Source of the DNA: Pseudomonadota bacterium
GTDB taxonomy: Bacteria > Desulfobacterota > Desulfobulbia > Desulfobulbales > JAGXFP01
Reading direction: 5' to 3'
Length of the DNA stretch: 6,499 nucleotides
NCBI GenBank assembly: GCA_030673265.1
Contig: DAOVJK010000183.1
Location: 1-6,499 of the forward strand
Positions 1 through 5,851 of this stretch are shown in pieces. Made by a program: the position numbers and the translations under genes. A model generated the notes under the pieces. That model was given only the letters and a program-made list of their open reading frames with translations, was not told the DNA's origin and did not search any database. Numbering within the stretch: position 1 is the first letter of the stretch; the number at the start of each line of letters is the position of its first letter.

Positions 1-785
1 ACAAGAAAAGCATCATCTGGTTTTATCCAACCAGTAGCGGTTTTAATACCATCTGCATCGTGGTCAAACAGTATGGGATTGGATGAGTCGACACCTAATG
101 TTTCTAGACCATCACCATCCAAGTCAAGTGTTAGTGGGTCGCGACGTTGGACGGCAGATTGAGCGGAATCGTAGAGATCATCAACAAGATCGGAAATAGC
201 ATCCTGACAATCTTGCCCGCAATATGGCACTCCGATATCATCAATGCTTATTTCATTACCATCTAAATAATTACCTAAATCATCTAACCTGTTGCTCCAT
301 CCATCTGCATATTTTTGTTTTACGGGGTCTTCTGCAATGATAGCATCATAGTAATCTTGCCTAGCTTCTATAAAATCTTCTAGTAAGTTACCTTCATAAT
401 CACTTATAGCGTTTAAGGTATTTTCCCCAACTATTCCATCACTATCAACTCCTAAAACATCTTGCAGGGTCCTAGCGGCTTGCACACGCCCCGAATTTAC
501 AGCCATGTCAAATAACGCTGTTGATACATCTGAAGATGCGGCGTCTACTTCATCGAAATTACCGTAAGGATCATTCCAATACATCTCTTGATAAATGTTG
601 ATGGCATCCGTTCTGGAGATATCCGAAACTTCAGAAATGTTATCCCTAATAATACCTAGTGCTTGTGCATCGTTAAAAGTAGATTCAGTAATTCCATAAT
701 TAGTTGGTCCCCCTGAATCATCAGGGTCGTTAACATAGCCACCTTCAGAGCCAAGAACAAAAGTTACAGATGTATTGAAAGACAT
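1..785 (-). CDS. GH108 muramidase fused to RTX-type secreted protein (N-terminal part; continues past the window edge)
   Basis: The first 261 residues are visible; the rest lies left of base 1. Residues 8-80 match the GH108 (ZliS/endolysin type) peptidoglycan hydrolase pattern: the SEGGYVNDP motif with the expected catalytic Glu14, then PTNYGIT at 27-33 and an MYWND motif near 68-72. Residues 86-170 match the C-terminal PG_binding_3 region: FDMAVNSG at 92-99, a DGIVG turn at 116-120, then an R-x-x-YY helix and GWSNR at 162-166. From residue 216 the chain changes to DPLTLDLDGDGLETLG, LFDHDADG at 239-246 and TGW at 251-253, the Asp/Gly-rich calcium-binding sequence seen in large RTX-like type I substrates. 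There is no N-terminal signal peptide, so export by the upstream ABC transporter is likely. The start ATG has AGGAGG six bases upstream, overlapping the stop of the preceding gene. Expected role: cleavage of peptidoglycan glycan strands after secretion. A phage lysin is less likely because of the fused calcium-binding region and the transporter. Confidence 0.85.
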   Translation of the reverse strand, partial: MSFNTSVTFVLGSEGGYVNDPDDSGGPTNYGITESTFNDAQALGIIRDNISEVSDISRTDAINIYQEMYWNDPYGNFDEVDAASSDVSTALFDMAVNSGRVQAARTLQDVLGVDSDGIVGENTLNAISDYEGNLLEDFIEARQDYYDAIIAEDPVKQKYADGWSNRLDDLGNYLDGNEISIDDIGVPYCGQDCQDAISDLVDDLYDSAQSAVQRRDPLTLDLDGDGLETLGVDSSNPILFDHDADGIKTATGWIKPDDAFL

Positions 786-795
786 TTAATACCTC

Positions 796-1323
796 CTAAT
801 TATTACTAACACGACGATAGTATTTACCATCAAAAGACTTCTCGTTTTTTCCCTTTAGCACAATATTATGCCAACCATCATTCAAATTGGGGGAGACACA
901 TATATATTTCTGATTCAGATTATTATCCGCTTTGAATTCAAAGAAAGTTGGAAATCCAGATCTCGTTATGCTGACCAATTTCTTGTTATTATATTTATAA
1001 ATGTCTAATTGACACCCCGTTTGGTTGCCGCAAAATGAACCTCCTTCAATGTGTGTAAAAATCTCAGGCGCACCGTCTTCATTCAAATCATAAACTGCTA
1101 CATATAATTTGATAATTTTCTCGTATGCTTTGGGAATACCTACAAAGCTAGAAATAGCTTTTCTCTCATCTTCATATTTGGTAAGAGAGAATTCTAAACA
1201 TTGTTCTTCTTCCTGCTCAGCCCAGCAACCACCAGTAAAGAACAACACTCCGGCCAAACAAAGACTTAACATCTTGATGAAATTGACAATTTTCAGTTTT
1301 TTTGAATTAATCATGTTTAGCAT
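796..1323 (-). CDS. exported probable lipoprotein, candidate immunity protein or lysozyme inhibitor
   Basis: A 175-residue protein of unrecognised function. It has a basic N-terminus with Lys at 8, 9, 11 and 17, a hydrophobic segment at 18-32 and Cys33 in an FTGGC context, which is a weak lipobox; signal peptidase I cleavage after CWA (33-35) is the alternative. The mature part carries DLNEDG at 79-84, then PEIF and a paired CGNQTGC at 98-104. This 'DLNxDG ... CGxxxGC' layout occurs in many uncharacterised exported proteins; the other cysteines (42 and one near the C-terminus) suggest disulfides. It starts 13 bases after the 55-codon gene, with GGAGAG five bases before the ATG, and ends 10 bases before the muramidase start. 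Its place immediately before a peptidoglycan-hydrolase gene and its envelope location fit a cognate immunity protein, but no sequence match proves this. The base composition is visibly low in G+C (about 30 percent over 1141-1200). Confidence 0.8.
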   Translation of the reverse strand: MLNMINSKKLKIVNFIKMLSLCLAGVLFFTGGCWAEQEEEQCLEFSLTKYEDERKAISSFVGIPKAYEKIIKLYVAVYDLNEDGAPEIFTHIEGGSFCGNQTGCQLDIYKYNNKKLVSITRSGFPTFFEFKADNNLNQKYICVSPNLNDGWHNIVLKGKNEKSFDGKYYRRVSNN

Positions 1324-1336
1324 ATTTTCTCTCCAT

Positions 1337-1504
1337 TCACTTTGTCATCTGATTCAAAAATGCTAAATAATAGCTAACAACGACTAGTTTAGTAAGCAAC
1401 ATATTGGGCTTATGGCTAATGCCTTTTGTTATCTCTTTGATATTTTCAAATTCAGGGGGAGTTTTTTTCCTTATTGGTGTTATTTTTTGCACATCATCAC
1501 TCAT
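1337..1504 (-). CDS. 55-residue small protein coupled to the type I transporter gene
   Basis: This is a short gene I found by reading the gap between the transporter and the lipoprotein. It starts at an ATG inside the last codons of the transporter, overlapping its TGA by eight bases, and has a strong AAAGGAGG site (1520-1513) eight bases upstream, so translation is probably coupled. The protein begins MSDDVQKITPIRKK, has a charged and proline-containing first half, and a hydrophobic stretch LLTKLVVVSYYLAFL at about 36-50 that could be one short membrane or amphipathic helix, ending NQMTK. The stop is 13 bases before the next gene. No family is recognised. The ideal ribosome-binding site, the overlap and the tight fit argue for a real gene; small size and lack of known relatives argue caution. 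Possible roles include a secretion accessory or chaperone for the linked substrate, which is inference. Confidence 0.6.
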   Translation of the reverse strand: MSDDVQKITPIRKKTPPEFENIKEITKGISHKPNMLLTKLVVVSYYLAFLNQMTK

Positions 1505-3752
1505 CACTCTTTCCTCCTTTCACCTCATCACTACCCTTCTTTCGCCGCTCATCCTCAACCACACCCATATGGGTTGCCTTTTGCTCCGGCCCTAAAGAAA
1601 GCACCTCGTCCACCTGGAGACCACGCGGAATCTGGTGGGTGATGAAGATCATTGTGACCCTGCTTTTCAGTTTGTTGATGGTCCTGGCAAAAAGTTCTGC
1701 CGTCTGCTGATCGAGGTTGGAAACCGCCTCGTCGAATACCAGAATTTTGGGCCGTTTAAGCAAGGCCCGGGCAATGGCCAACCGCTGGCGCTGGCCACCG
1801 GATAGGCCGGTGCCGCGCTCACCGATCTCGGTCTTGTAGCCCTGGGGCAGACCCTCGATGACCTCATTGATCTCCGCTGCTTTACAGGCCGCGATAACCT
1901 GCTCAAAAGTGGCGTGCGGGTGGGCCATGATCAGGTTGTCGTAGATGGTGCCTGAAAAGAGCACCGTTTCCTGAGGGACCACGCCAAAGGTCTGACGGAG
2001 TTCATTGGCGGCCAGATGGCGGATATCCCTGCCATCCAGGGAAATATGCCCCTCGACGGGCTGATAAAAACCAAGCATCAGTTTGGCCAGGGTGCTTTTG
2101 CCGCAACCGGATGGCCCCTTTAAAACTGTAAGATGTCCGGGTTTAAAATTCATATTCAGATTGCGATAGAGCCAGGGATGATGCTCGGAATAACGAAAGC
2201 CAAGCCCGGCAAGATCAATCTGGCCCTGGGAGGCATTCTCCCTTGAAGGCGTCAGGGCATGGGGCTCTTGCGGCATATCCAGGATATCGCCCAGCCTTTT
2301 CACCGCGATATTGGCCTGCTGGAACTCCTGCCAGAGACCTACGAGCCGGAGCATGGGCTGGCTCATCCGGGAGGCGAACATCTGGAAGGCCACCAGCATA
2401 CCGACGGTAAAGCCCTGGTTGCGCATGACCAGCATGGCGCCGACGATGAGGATGGAGAGAGTCATAACCTGCTCAAGGCCGTTGGCCAGGACATTATAGG
2501 TATTGCTCACCTGGCGGGTGGAAAAGCCGGCGGCCAGATACTTGGTGAAAATATCCTCGTACTTGCGATCGACATCCGGCTCCATCTGCAGGGATTTAAC
2601 CGTGTCCATACCCGAGAGGTATTCGGTGAGAAAGGCCTGGTTCTGGGCGCCGAGCATGAACTGCTGGTTGATCTTCTCCCGCAGCACCGGAGTGGCCAGG
2701 GCGCTGACCAGGGTGATCAGCGCCAGCAGCCCGACAGCAATAAGGGAAAGCTGCCAGGAATAGAGGAACATGACTGCTAGAAAGATAAGCAGAAAGGGCA
2801 GATCAAGGATAAGGGTAACAGCGGCGCCGGTAACAAACTGGCGGATGGTCTCGATCCCCTGCATACGAGCCACCAGGGTGCCGGTCGGGCGGTTTTCGAA
2901 ATAAGGCAGGGGTAACCGGAGAAGGTGGCGGAACACCTTGCTGCCGAGTACCGAATCGATGCGATTGCCGGTGTGAAGCACCAGATACTGCCTGAGCCAG
3001 GTCATGGTCATGTTGAAGAGCATGAACATAATTAGCGCCACACCGATCACAATGAGGGTACTCTGGGTCTGGTGGGCAATGACTTTATCGATAATGACCT
3101 GGGTAAAAAGCGGCGTGGTCAGGCCGACGAGCTGGATGGCCAGCGAGGCGAGCAGAACATCGCGCCAGATGGGCTTATGTTTGAGTAGCTCGGGAATAAA
3201 CCAGGAAAAACCGAATTTCTTTTTCTCGGTCTCAAAGCCGGGGATGTCCTCCTCCCCTTCCTTTGGTGCGAACTCACGGCCCACCATGATAAGTTCCGGT
3301 TCGAAGAGTGATGGAGCCTCCTCAATGGAAACGCTTTCCGGGCTCTGGGAACCGGCGCGGAAATAAAGGAATTTATCGCCTTCTGATTTAAGGATAATGA
3401 CGGGGTGAATTACCGGGGTGTCTTCGGGTTCGGTCGGATCACCATCTGAAGCAGTGATAGCGGGATCGCTTTCGGCATCAGGTTCCAGATCATCCTGTAC
3501 TTGCTCTTCCGGGGCCAGAAAGGCAATGGTCGGCAAGGGCAGTTTCCGCCAATCGAGTTCAGCTCCGTTGCAGGTGCCGGTCTTTAACCCCAGCGACCGA
3601 GCCGCTTCATGCAAAACCGTACGGTCGCAGGGAGGCGGGAAGGACTGGGCAACGAGCTCAGCATCAAATGGAAACCGGTACAGGCCACTCAGGCTGCCCA
3701 GAACCCACAGAAACTCGTCGCGATGTATCGTGCCCCCCAAAGACGAAACCAA
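1497..3752 (-). CDS. type I secretion ABC transporter (HlyB/LapB type, C39-like domain without catalytic Cys)
   Basis: A 751-residue inner-membrane export ATPase of normal length for the family. Residues 9-80 form a C39-peptidase-like domain (LWVLGSLSGLYRFPFD), but the DCG catalytic cysteine motif is absent, so it should dock the substrate without cleaving a double-glycine leader, as in HlyB and LapB. An acidic, Pro-rich insert at about 81-115 interrupts this domain. The transmembrane domain covers about 195-470. The ATPase domain at about 510-720 has Walker A GPSGCGKST (546-554), Q-loop Q594, signature LSGGQ (650-654), Walker B ILVFDE (670-675) and switch His706; the D-loop region reads AVSNLD rather than the usual ATSALD. 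The start is TTG, with AAGGGG seven bases upstream and an in-frame TAA two codons before; no ATG precedes the conserved domain. It heads the operon and presumably exports the RTX-type muramidase. HlyD and TolC partners are not in the window. G+C is much higher than in the three following genes. Confidence 0.95.
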   Translation of the reverse strand: MVSSLGGTIHRDEFLWVLGSLSGLYRFPFDAELVAQSFPPPCDRTVLHEAARSLGLKTGTCNGAELDWRKLPLPTIAFLAPEEQVQDDLEPDAESDPAITASDGDPTEPEDTPVIHPVIILKSEGDKFLYFRAGSQSPESVSIEEAPSLFEPELIMVGREFAPKEGEEDIPGFETEKKKFGFSWFIPELLKHKPIWRDVLLASLAIQLVGLTTPLFTQVIIDKVIAHQTQSTLIVIGVALIMFMLFNMTMTWLRQYLVLHTGNRIDSVLGSKVFRHLLRLPLPYFENRPTGTLVARMQGIETIRQFVTGAAVTLILDLPFLLIFLAVMFLYSWQLSLIAVGLLALITLVSALATPVLREKINQQFMLGAQNQAFLTEYLSGMDTVKSLQMEPDVDRKYEDIFTKYLAAGFSTRQVSNTYNVLANGLEQVMTLSILIVGAMLVMRNQGFTVGMLVAFQMFASRMSQPMLRLVGLWQEFQQANIAVKRLGDILDMPQEPHALTPSRENASQGQIDLAGLGFRYSEHHPWLYRNLNMNFKPGHLTVLKGPSGCGKSTLAKLMLGFYQPVEGHISLDGRDIRHLAANELRQTFGVVPQETVLFSGTIYDNLIMAHPHATFEQVIAACKAAEINEVIEGLPQGYKTEIGERGTGLSGGQRQRLAIARALLKRPKILVFDEAVSNLDQQTAELFARTINKLKSRVTMIFITHQIPRGLQVDEVLSLGPEQKATHMGVVEDERRKKGSDEVKGGKSDE
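1513..1520 (-). promoter_or_regulatory. Shine-Dalgarno site of the 55-codon gene, inside the transporter reading frame
   Basis: AAAGGAGG on the minus strand lies within the codons for the transporter C-terminus (Lys-Gly-Gly region) and eight bases before the ATG at 1504. It is the main reason to accept the small downstream gene and its start. Confidence 0.6.
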
Positions 3753-3832
3753 ACTTTAACCCCTTATTATAATAAAAAACCTATTCATTCAAAGGATTGA
3801 AGCAGATAACGTGAACTATCTTTTAGAGCAGC

Positions 3833-3858
3833 AACAGACAATCAATTAATTATCTGTT
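3833..3858. repeat. imperfect inverted repeat upstream of the secretion operon
   Basis: Arms AACAGACAAT (3833-3842) and ATTATCTGTT (3849-3858) are complementary at nine of ten positions around a six-base A+T-rich spacer. It lies 81 to 106 bases before the transporter start codon, where an operator could sit. No T run follows on either strand, so a terminator is unlikely. A regulator-binding role is inference. Confidence 0.4.
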
Positions 3859-3874
3859 TGCCAAAAGATATCCA

Positions 3875-3903
3875 GAAAGAATACCGAAAGAATACCGAAA
3901 GAA
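3875..3903. repeat. 11-base tandem repeat, about 2.6 copies
   Basis: The unit GAAAGAATACC is present twice perfectly (3875-3885, 3886-3896) and is followed by a partial copy GAAAGAA. The period is close to one helical turn. It sits about 125 to 150 bases upstream of the transporter gene. Confidence 0.85.
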
Positions 3904-3955
3904 CACACAACTTCTTCGATATCCTCGCCGGAGAAGACACAAAAGCCCCTTTTCC

Positions 3956-3987
3956 TCCTCTAGTTCGTCCTCTAGTTCGTCCTCTAG
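3956..3987. repeat. 12-base tandem repeat, about 2.7 copies
   Basis: The unit TCCTCTAGTTCG is present twice perfectly (3956-3967, 3968-3979) and is followed by TCCTCTAG. It is a second short tandem array about 50 bases further upstream of the operon than the 11-base repeat. Confidence 0.85.
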
Positions 3988-4590
3988 CCAGCAACTTAAA
4001 TTTGTTAAATACGAGTTTTTAATTTAGATGAATGTCATTTTGGATATGCAATTTGATATAAGATTTTTTACTAGCCTATATCTACACATCTGTAAACACG
4101 AATCCCATTCATCTCTTTGTGAGGAATAATTCTTATTAATCACTCTTGATGATAGGTAAGTGTAATCATTAGAAATCCAAACATGAGGCAGGGTTTTCCC
4201 TACCAAAGAAGTCAAAATCTCCCCACAATGAATTTCCCCATGGATTATTAAACTCCAGAAGCAGGAAACAGATTATAAATCTGCAGCCTGGCCACACACA
4301 GAAATATCCGAGGAATCAACTACACTTCTTTATTCTCCCGGATATAAAATTAGAAATTTAATCCAGCAACCTTATTGCCCATATAACTTGTAAATGAGTT
4401 AAATGTTCTTTGGCCATCCTAGTTCTGTAAGATGTTTATGCCTTACCCCGTTGTTCTATAAACCATGCCCATTTCAACCATTGTAATTTTCTAGGCAATG
4501 AGGCAGGGTCAAGGCAGTAGGCAGTGTCAGGCTTGACAATTTGATATTCTCACAGCCATAAAGTCCTAATTTCAAGCCTAACCCTGAATA

Positions 4591-4667
4591 CGGCTTGGGC
4601 GGCTTGCGGCTCGGTTGCGGCCTGGTTGCGGCTTGGTGCGGCTTGGTGCGGCTTGGTGCGGCTTGGG
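4591..4667. repeat. G+C-rich tandem repeat of 10-11 bases
   Basis: Four consecutive 10-base units occupy 4628-4667: three exact GCGGCTTGGT and a last one ending GGG. They are preceded by two diverged 11-base units (4606-4627) and partial copies from 4591. The array stands out from the A+T-rich surroundings. It lies 30 bases beyond the end of the transposase remnant. It creates long open frames on both strands that read as Leu/Gly/Ala-rich or Pro-rich peptides, which I regard as artefacts. Confidence 0.9.
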
Positions 4668-4696
4668 GTCGGGCCAAGCTATGTTGTTGTAAATAT

Positions 4697-5314
4697 TCAT
4701 CTAATTCCCCAAAAGTAGGCGTTTTGAGGGCCAATACCTTCCATTTTAGCACCAAAATCGGCATTATAAGGCCCCGAAGGCTCTCGAAGCTGAAACGCAT
4801 CACCTTGCTCAAGAATCTTTCGTCCTTTTGCCTGGACGCCAAGTTTCGTTTTTATCGCCGCCACAAAAGTCTCGCTACCGACAGCTATGCTTTGAAACCA
4901 TTCACTTCGACAACCATTGTTGTCGTTCCGTAGTGCTTCTTCTACCAGTTCTTGATGAGCCTCTCTGAAACTTTCGTAAGTCTTAAATCCGGTTAACTCC
5001 GAAAGGTTCCGGTATGCAATGAGAGAACACTTTCTTCTGGAAGACTGGATTTCGTTATATCCTCAAAACTCCCTTTCGGATGGATGGTTCAGAACTCCTG
5101 CCCTGATCATATCCAGATCAATATAAACGAGACAACGGAGAAGATGATGCTCTATGGCTGTTGCGTGATAACGATCCTCCCAATAAGCACCTTTCCGTCC
5201 TTTCCGCTGGTTGTATTCCTAGCCGGTCCGACCGGCAACCAACTGGATTGATTTCGAGATGACATTTCGTTCTCCGTCATCTTGCACCAACAGGTGGAAA
5301 TAATTTGATGTCAC
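4697..5314 (-). pseudogene. REP-associated tyrosine transposase (Y1_Tnp) remnant
   Basis: A single minus-strand frame of 205 codons reads through two nonsense codons (TAG 5221-5219, TGA 5065-5063) with no frameshift. It begins at the family's NHxHLL motif, here NYFHLLV, so the first His of the HUH metal site is Tyr. It continues with KSIQLVAGRTG, then after the TAG with the very characteristic GRKGAYWEDRYHATAIE and CLVYIDLDMIRAGVL, where the Tyr of YID is the expected nucleophile. GYNEIQ follows the TGA. The C-terminal part has SIAVGSETFV, GRK, LREPSGPYN and NAYFWG near the normal end of this family. The N-terminal portion before the HUH motif is missing. Two of the lesions look like single transitions (CAG to TAG, TGG to TGA), as does His to Tyr. 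It is certainly inactive. REP-associated transposases are normally single-copy domesticated genes acting on palindromic REP sequences; no clear REP was seen nearby. Confidence 0.9.
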
Positions 5315-5352
5315 TGGGGGTAAAAGGGGGCGTTCTTGATTTATTGACTTAG

Positions 5353-5525
5353 GGTTGTGCTGGTGTAATTTCTGCTGATATAAACTGTGATGGAGTCTCT
5401 GGTAGTTGGGGTATTAGACCTAGTTTTGGATATGGTGCTATAGTAGGGACAGGAGTGCTAAGGGTGACAGAAAAGCTATTTCTAAAATAGCTCAAGAAGC
5501 TGAGGAGCTAAAGAACTGTTATTAG
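5353..5525 (+). pseudogene. frameshifted C-terminal fragment of an unidentified gene
   Basis: After an in-frame TAG (5350-5352) the plus strand reads GCAGVISADINCDGVSGSW, then a Gly/aromatic-rich stretch ending GAIVGTG near 5454. From 5457, in a different frame, it reads AKGDRKAISKIAQEAEELK and then NCY before TAG at 5523-5525. The two pieces read as one protein if a single frameshift near 5455 is assumed. The codon choice and the ordered change from Gly-rich to amphipathic helix look like real coding sequence. DINCDG resembles an EF-hand or dockerin-like calcium loop, but a single loop proves little. The fragment has no start, and its other side is lost at the junction with the transposase remnant. 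I do not recognise the family; a C-terminal toxin or secreted-protein tail is possible but unsupported. Confidence 0.45.
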
Positions 5526-5590
5526 CTGACCACTATATTGATTTACACTGCCTCTGTACAAGGTGCAATCGACGACAATCTTGTCACCCA

Positions 5591-5630
5591 CAAAAGAAAA
5601 AGGGCCTCCGGGCAAAAACCCGAAAACCCT
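5591..5630 (-). terminator. intrinsic terminator of the tRNA-Leu transcript
   Basis: On the minus strand AGGGTTTTCGGG (5630-5619) and CCCGGAGGCCCT (5612-5601) pair over 12 positions, including three G-U pairs, around a six-base loop. TTTTTCTTTT follows. It begins 10 bases after the tRNA CCA end. Confidence 0.9.
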
Positions 5631-5639
5631 CTATCCAGT

Positions 5640-5726
5640 TGGTGCCTAGGGCGAGAATCGAACTCGCACGGGGCGAACCCCGAGGGATTTTAAGTCCCTT
5701 GCGTCTACCAGTTCCGCCACCCAGGC
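5640..5726 (-). tRNA. tRNA-Leu(UAA)
   Basis: An 87-base class II tRNA. The acceptor arm GCCTGGG pairs with CCTAGGC with one G-U, followed by discriminator A and an encoded CCA. The D arm is GGTAGACGC-like. The anticodon stem AGGGA/TCCCT encloses the loop CTTAAAA, giving anticodon TAA, which reads UUA and, by wobble, UUG. A long variable arm CGGGGTTCGCCCCG is followed by the T arm GCGAG-TTCGATT-CTCGC. No mismatch suggests loss of function. It has its own promoter and terminator. tRNA-Leu genes are common integration targets, and the decayed DNA begins on its 3' side, but no attachment-site copy of its 3' end or integrase is visible here. Confidence 0.97.
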
Positions 5727-5756
5727 AATACCTTTGTATATCTTGAAATCAGAGGT

Positions 5757-5785
5757 TTTATATCATCCCTCCGCATAAAAAGCAA
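5757..5785 (-). promoter_or_regulatory. sigma70-type promoter of tRNA-Leu
   Basis: TTGCTT (5785-5780) and TATAAA (5762-5757) are separated by 17 bases on the minus strand. They predict a start near 5750, giving a 5' leader of roughly 24 bases before the mature tRNA. The G+C-rich GCGGAGGG in the spacer is unusual but does not disturb the boxes. Confidence 0.65.
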
Positions 5786-5851
5786 CTTCCGATTTTCATC
5801 GAAAAACATCGAAAACATCCTATTTGTTAAGGACAGTTTTAACTGTTGATT

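Larger units (their letters stand above)
3753..4590. other. gene-free stretch upstream of the operon
   Basis: No convincing gene is present on either strand. The part next to the operon holds an inverted repeat and two short tandem repeats, listed separately. The part from about 3990 to 4590 is A+T-rich, with stop codons in most frames and no recognisable homology. It includes a short hairpin at 4187-4204 (7-base arms with one G-T pair on the minus strand, AAAA loop) without a following T run, so it is not a typical terminator. Confidence 0.6.

Noticed and set aside
2259..2780. Plus-strand open frame of 173 codons
   Set aside because: It is entirely antisense to the transporter, whose motifs are unambiguous; it is open only because of the G+C-rich codon pattern.
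3766..3792. TATAAT with TTGAAT 15 bases upstream, as promoter of the transporter operon
   Set aside because: The spacing is short, and a start seven bases downstream would remove the AAGGGG ribosome-binding site from the transcript. The TATAAT is probably just part of an A+T-rich run.
4024..4215. Minus-strand frame of 63 codons starting at TTG, with GGGGAG close upstream
   Set aside because: The spacing to TTG is only three bases, the frame stays open further upstream without a better start, and the translation has no recognisable features. It could be a remnant but cannot be supported.
4268..4284. tRNA-like anticodon arm (five-base stem, seven-base loop)
   Set aside because: No acceptor stem, T arm with TTCGA or D arm can be built around it on either strand.
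4183..4509. Twelve-base direct repeat ATGAGGCAGGGT at 4183-4194 and 4498-4509, as possible ends of an insertion
   Set aside because: Nothing between the copies looks like a mobile element, and there are no terminal inverted repeats; it may be chance in a region with repeated GGCAG words.
4474..4842. Minus-strand open frame of 122 codons with a Pro-rich, repetitive middle
   Set aside because: Its first half lies in a different frame over the transposase remnant, whose true frame is clear; the second half is only the translated tandem repeat and flank.
4595..4933. Plus-strand open frame of 112 codons with a Leu/Gly/Ala-rich start
   Set aside because: It runs through the tandem repeat and antisense to the transposase remnant; there is no ribosome-binding site or family resemblance.
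5797..5815. Short direct repeat CATCGAAAA, two copies, upstream of the tRNA promoter
   Set aside because: Only nine to ten bases in an A-rich context; too weak to assign a regulatory role.
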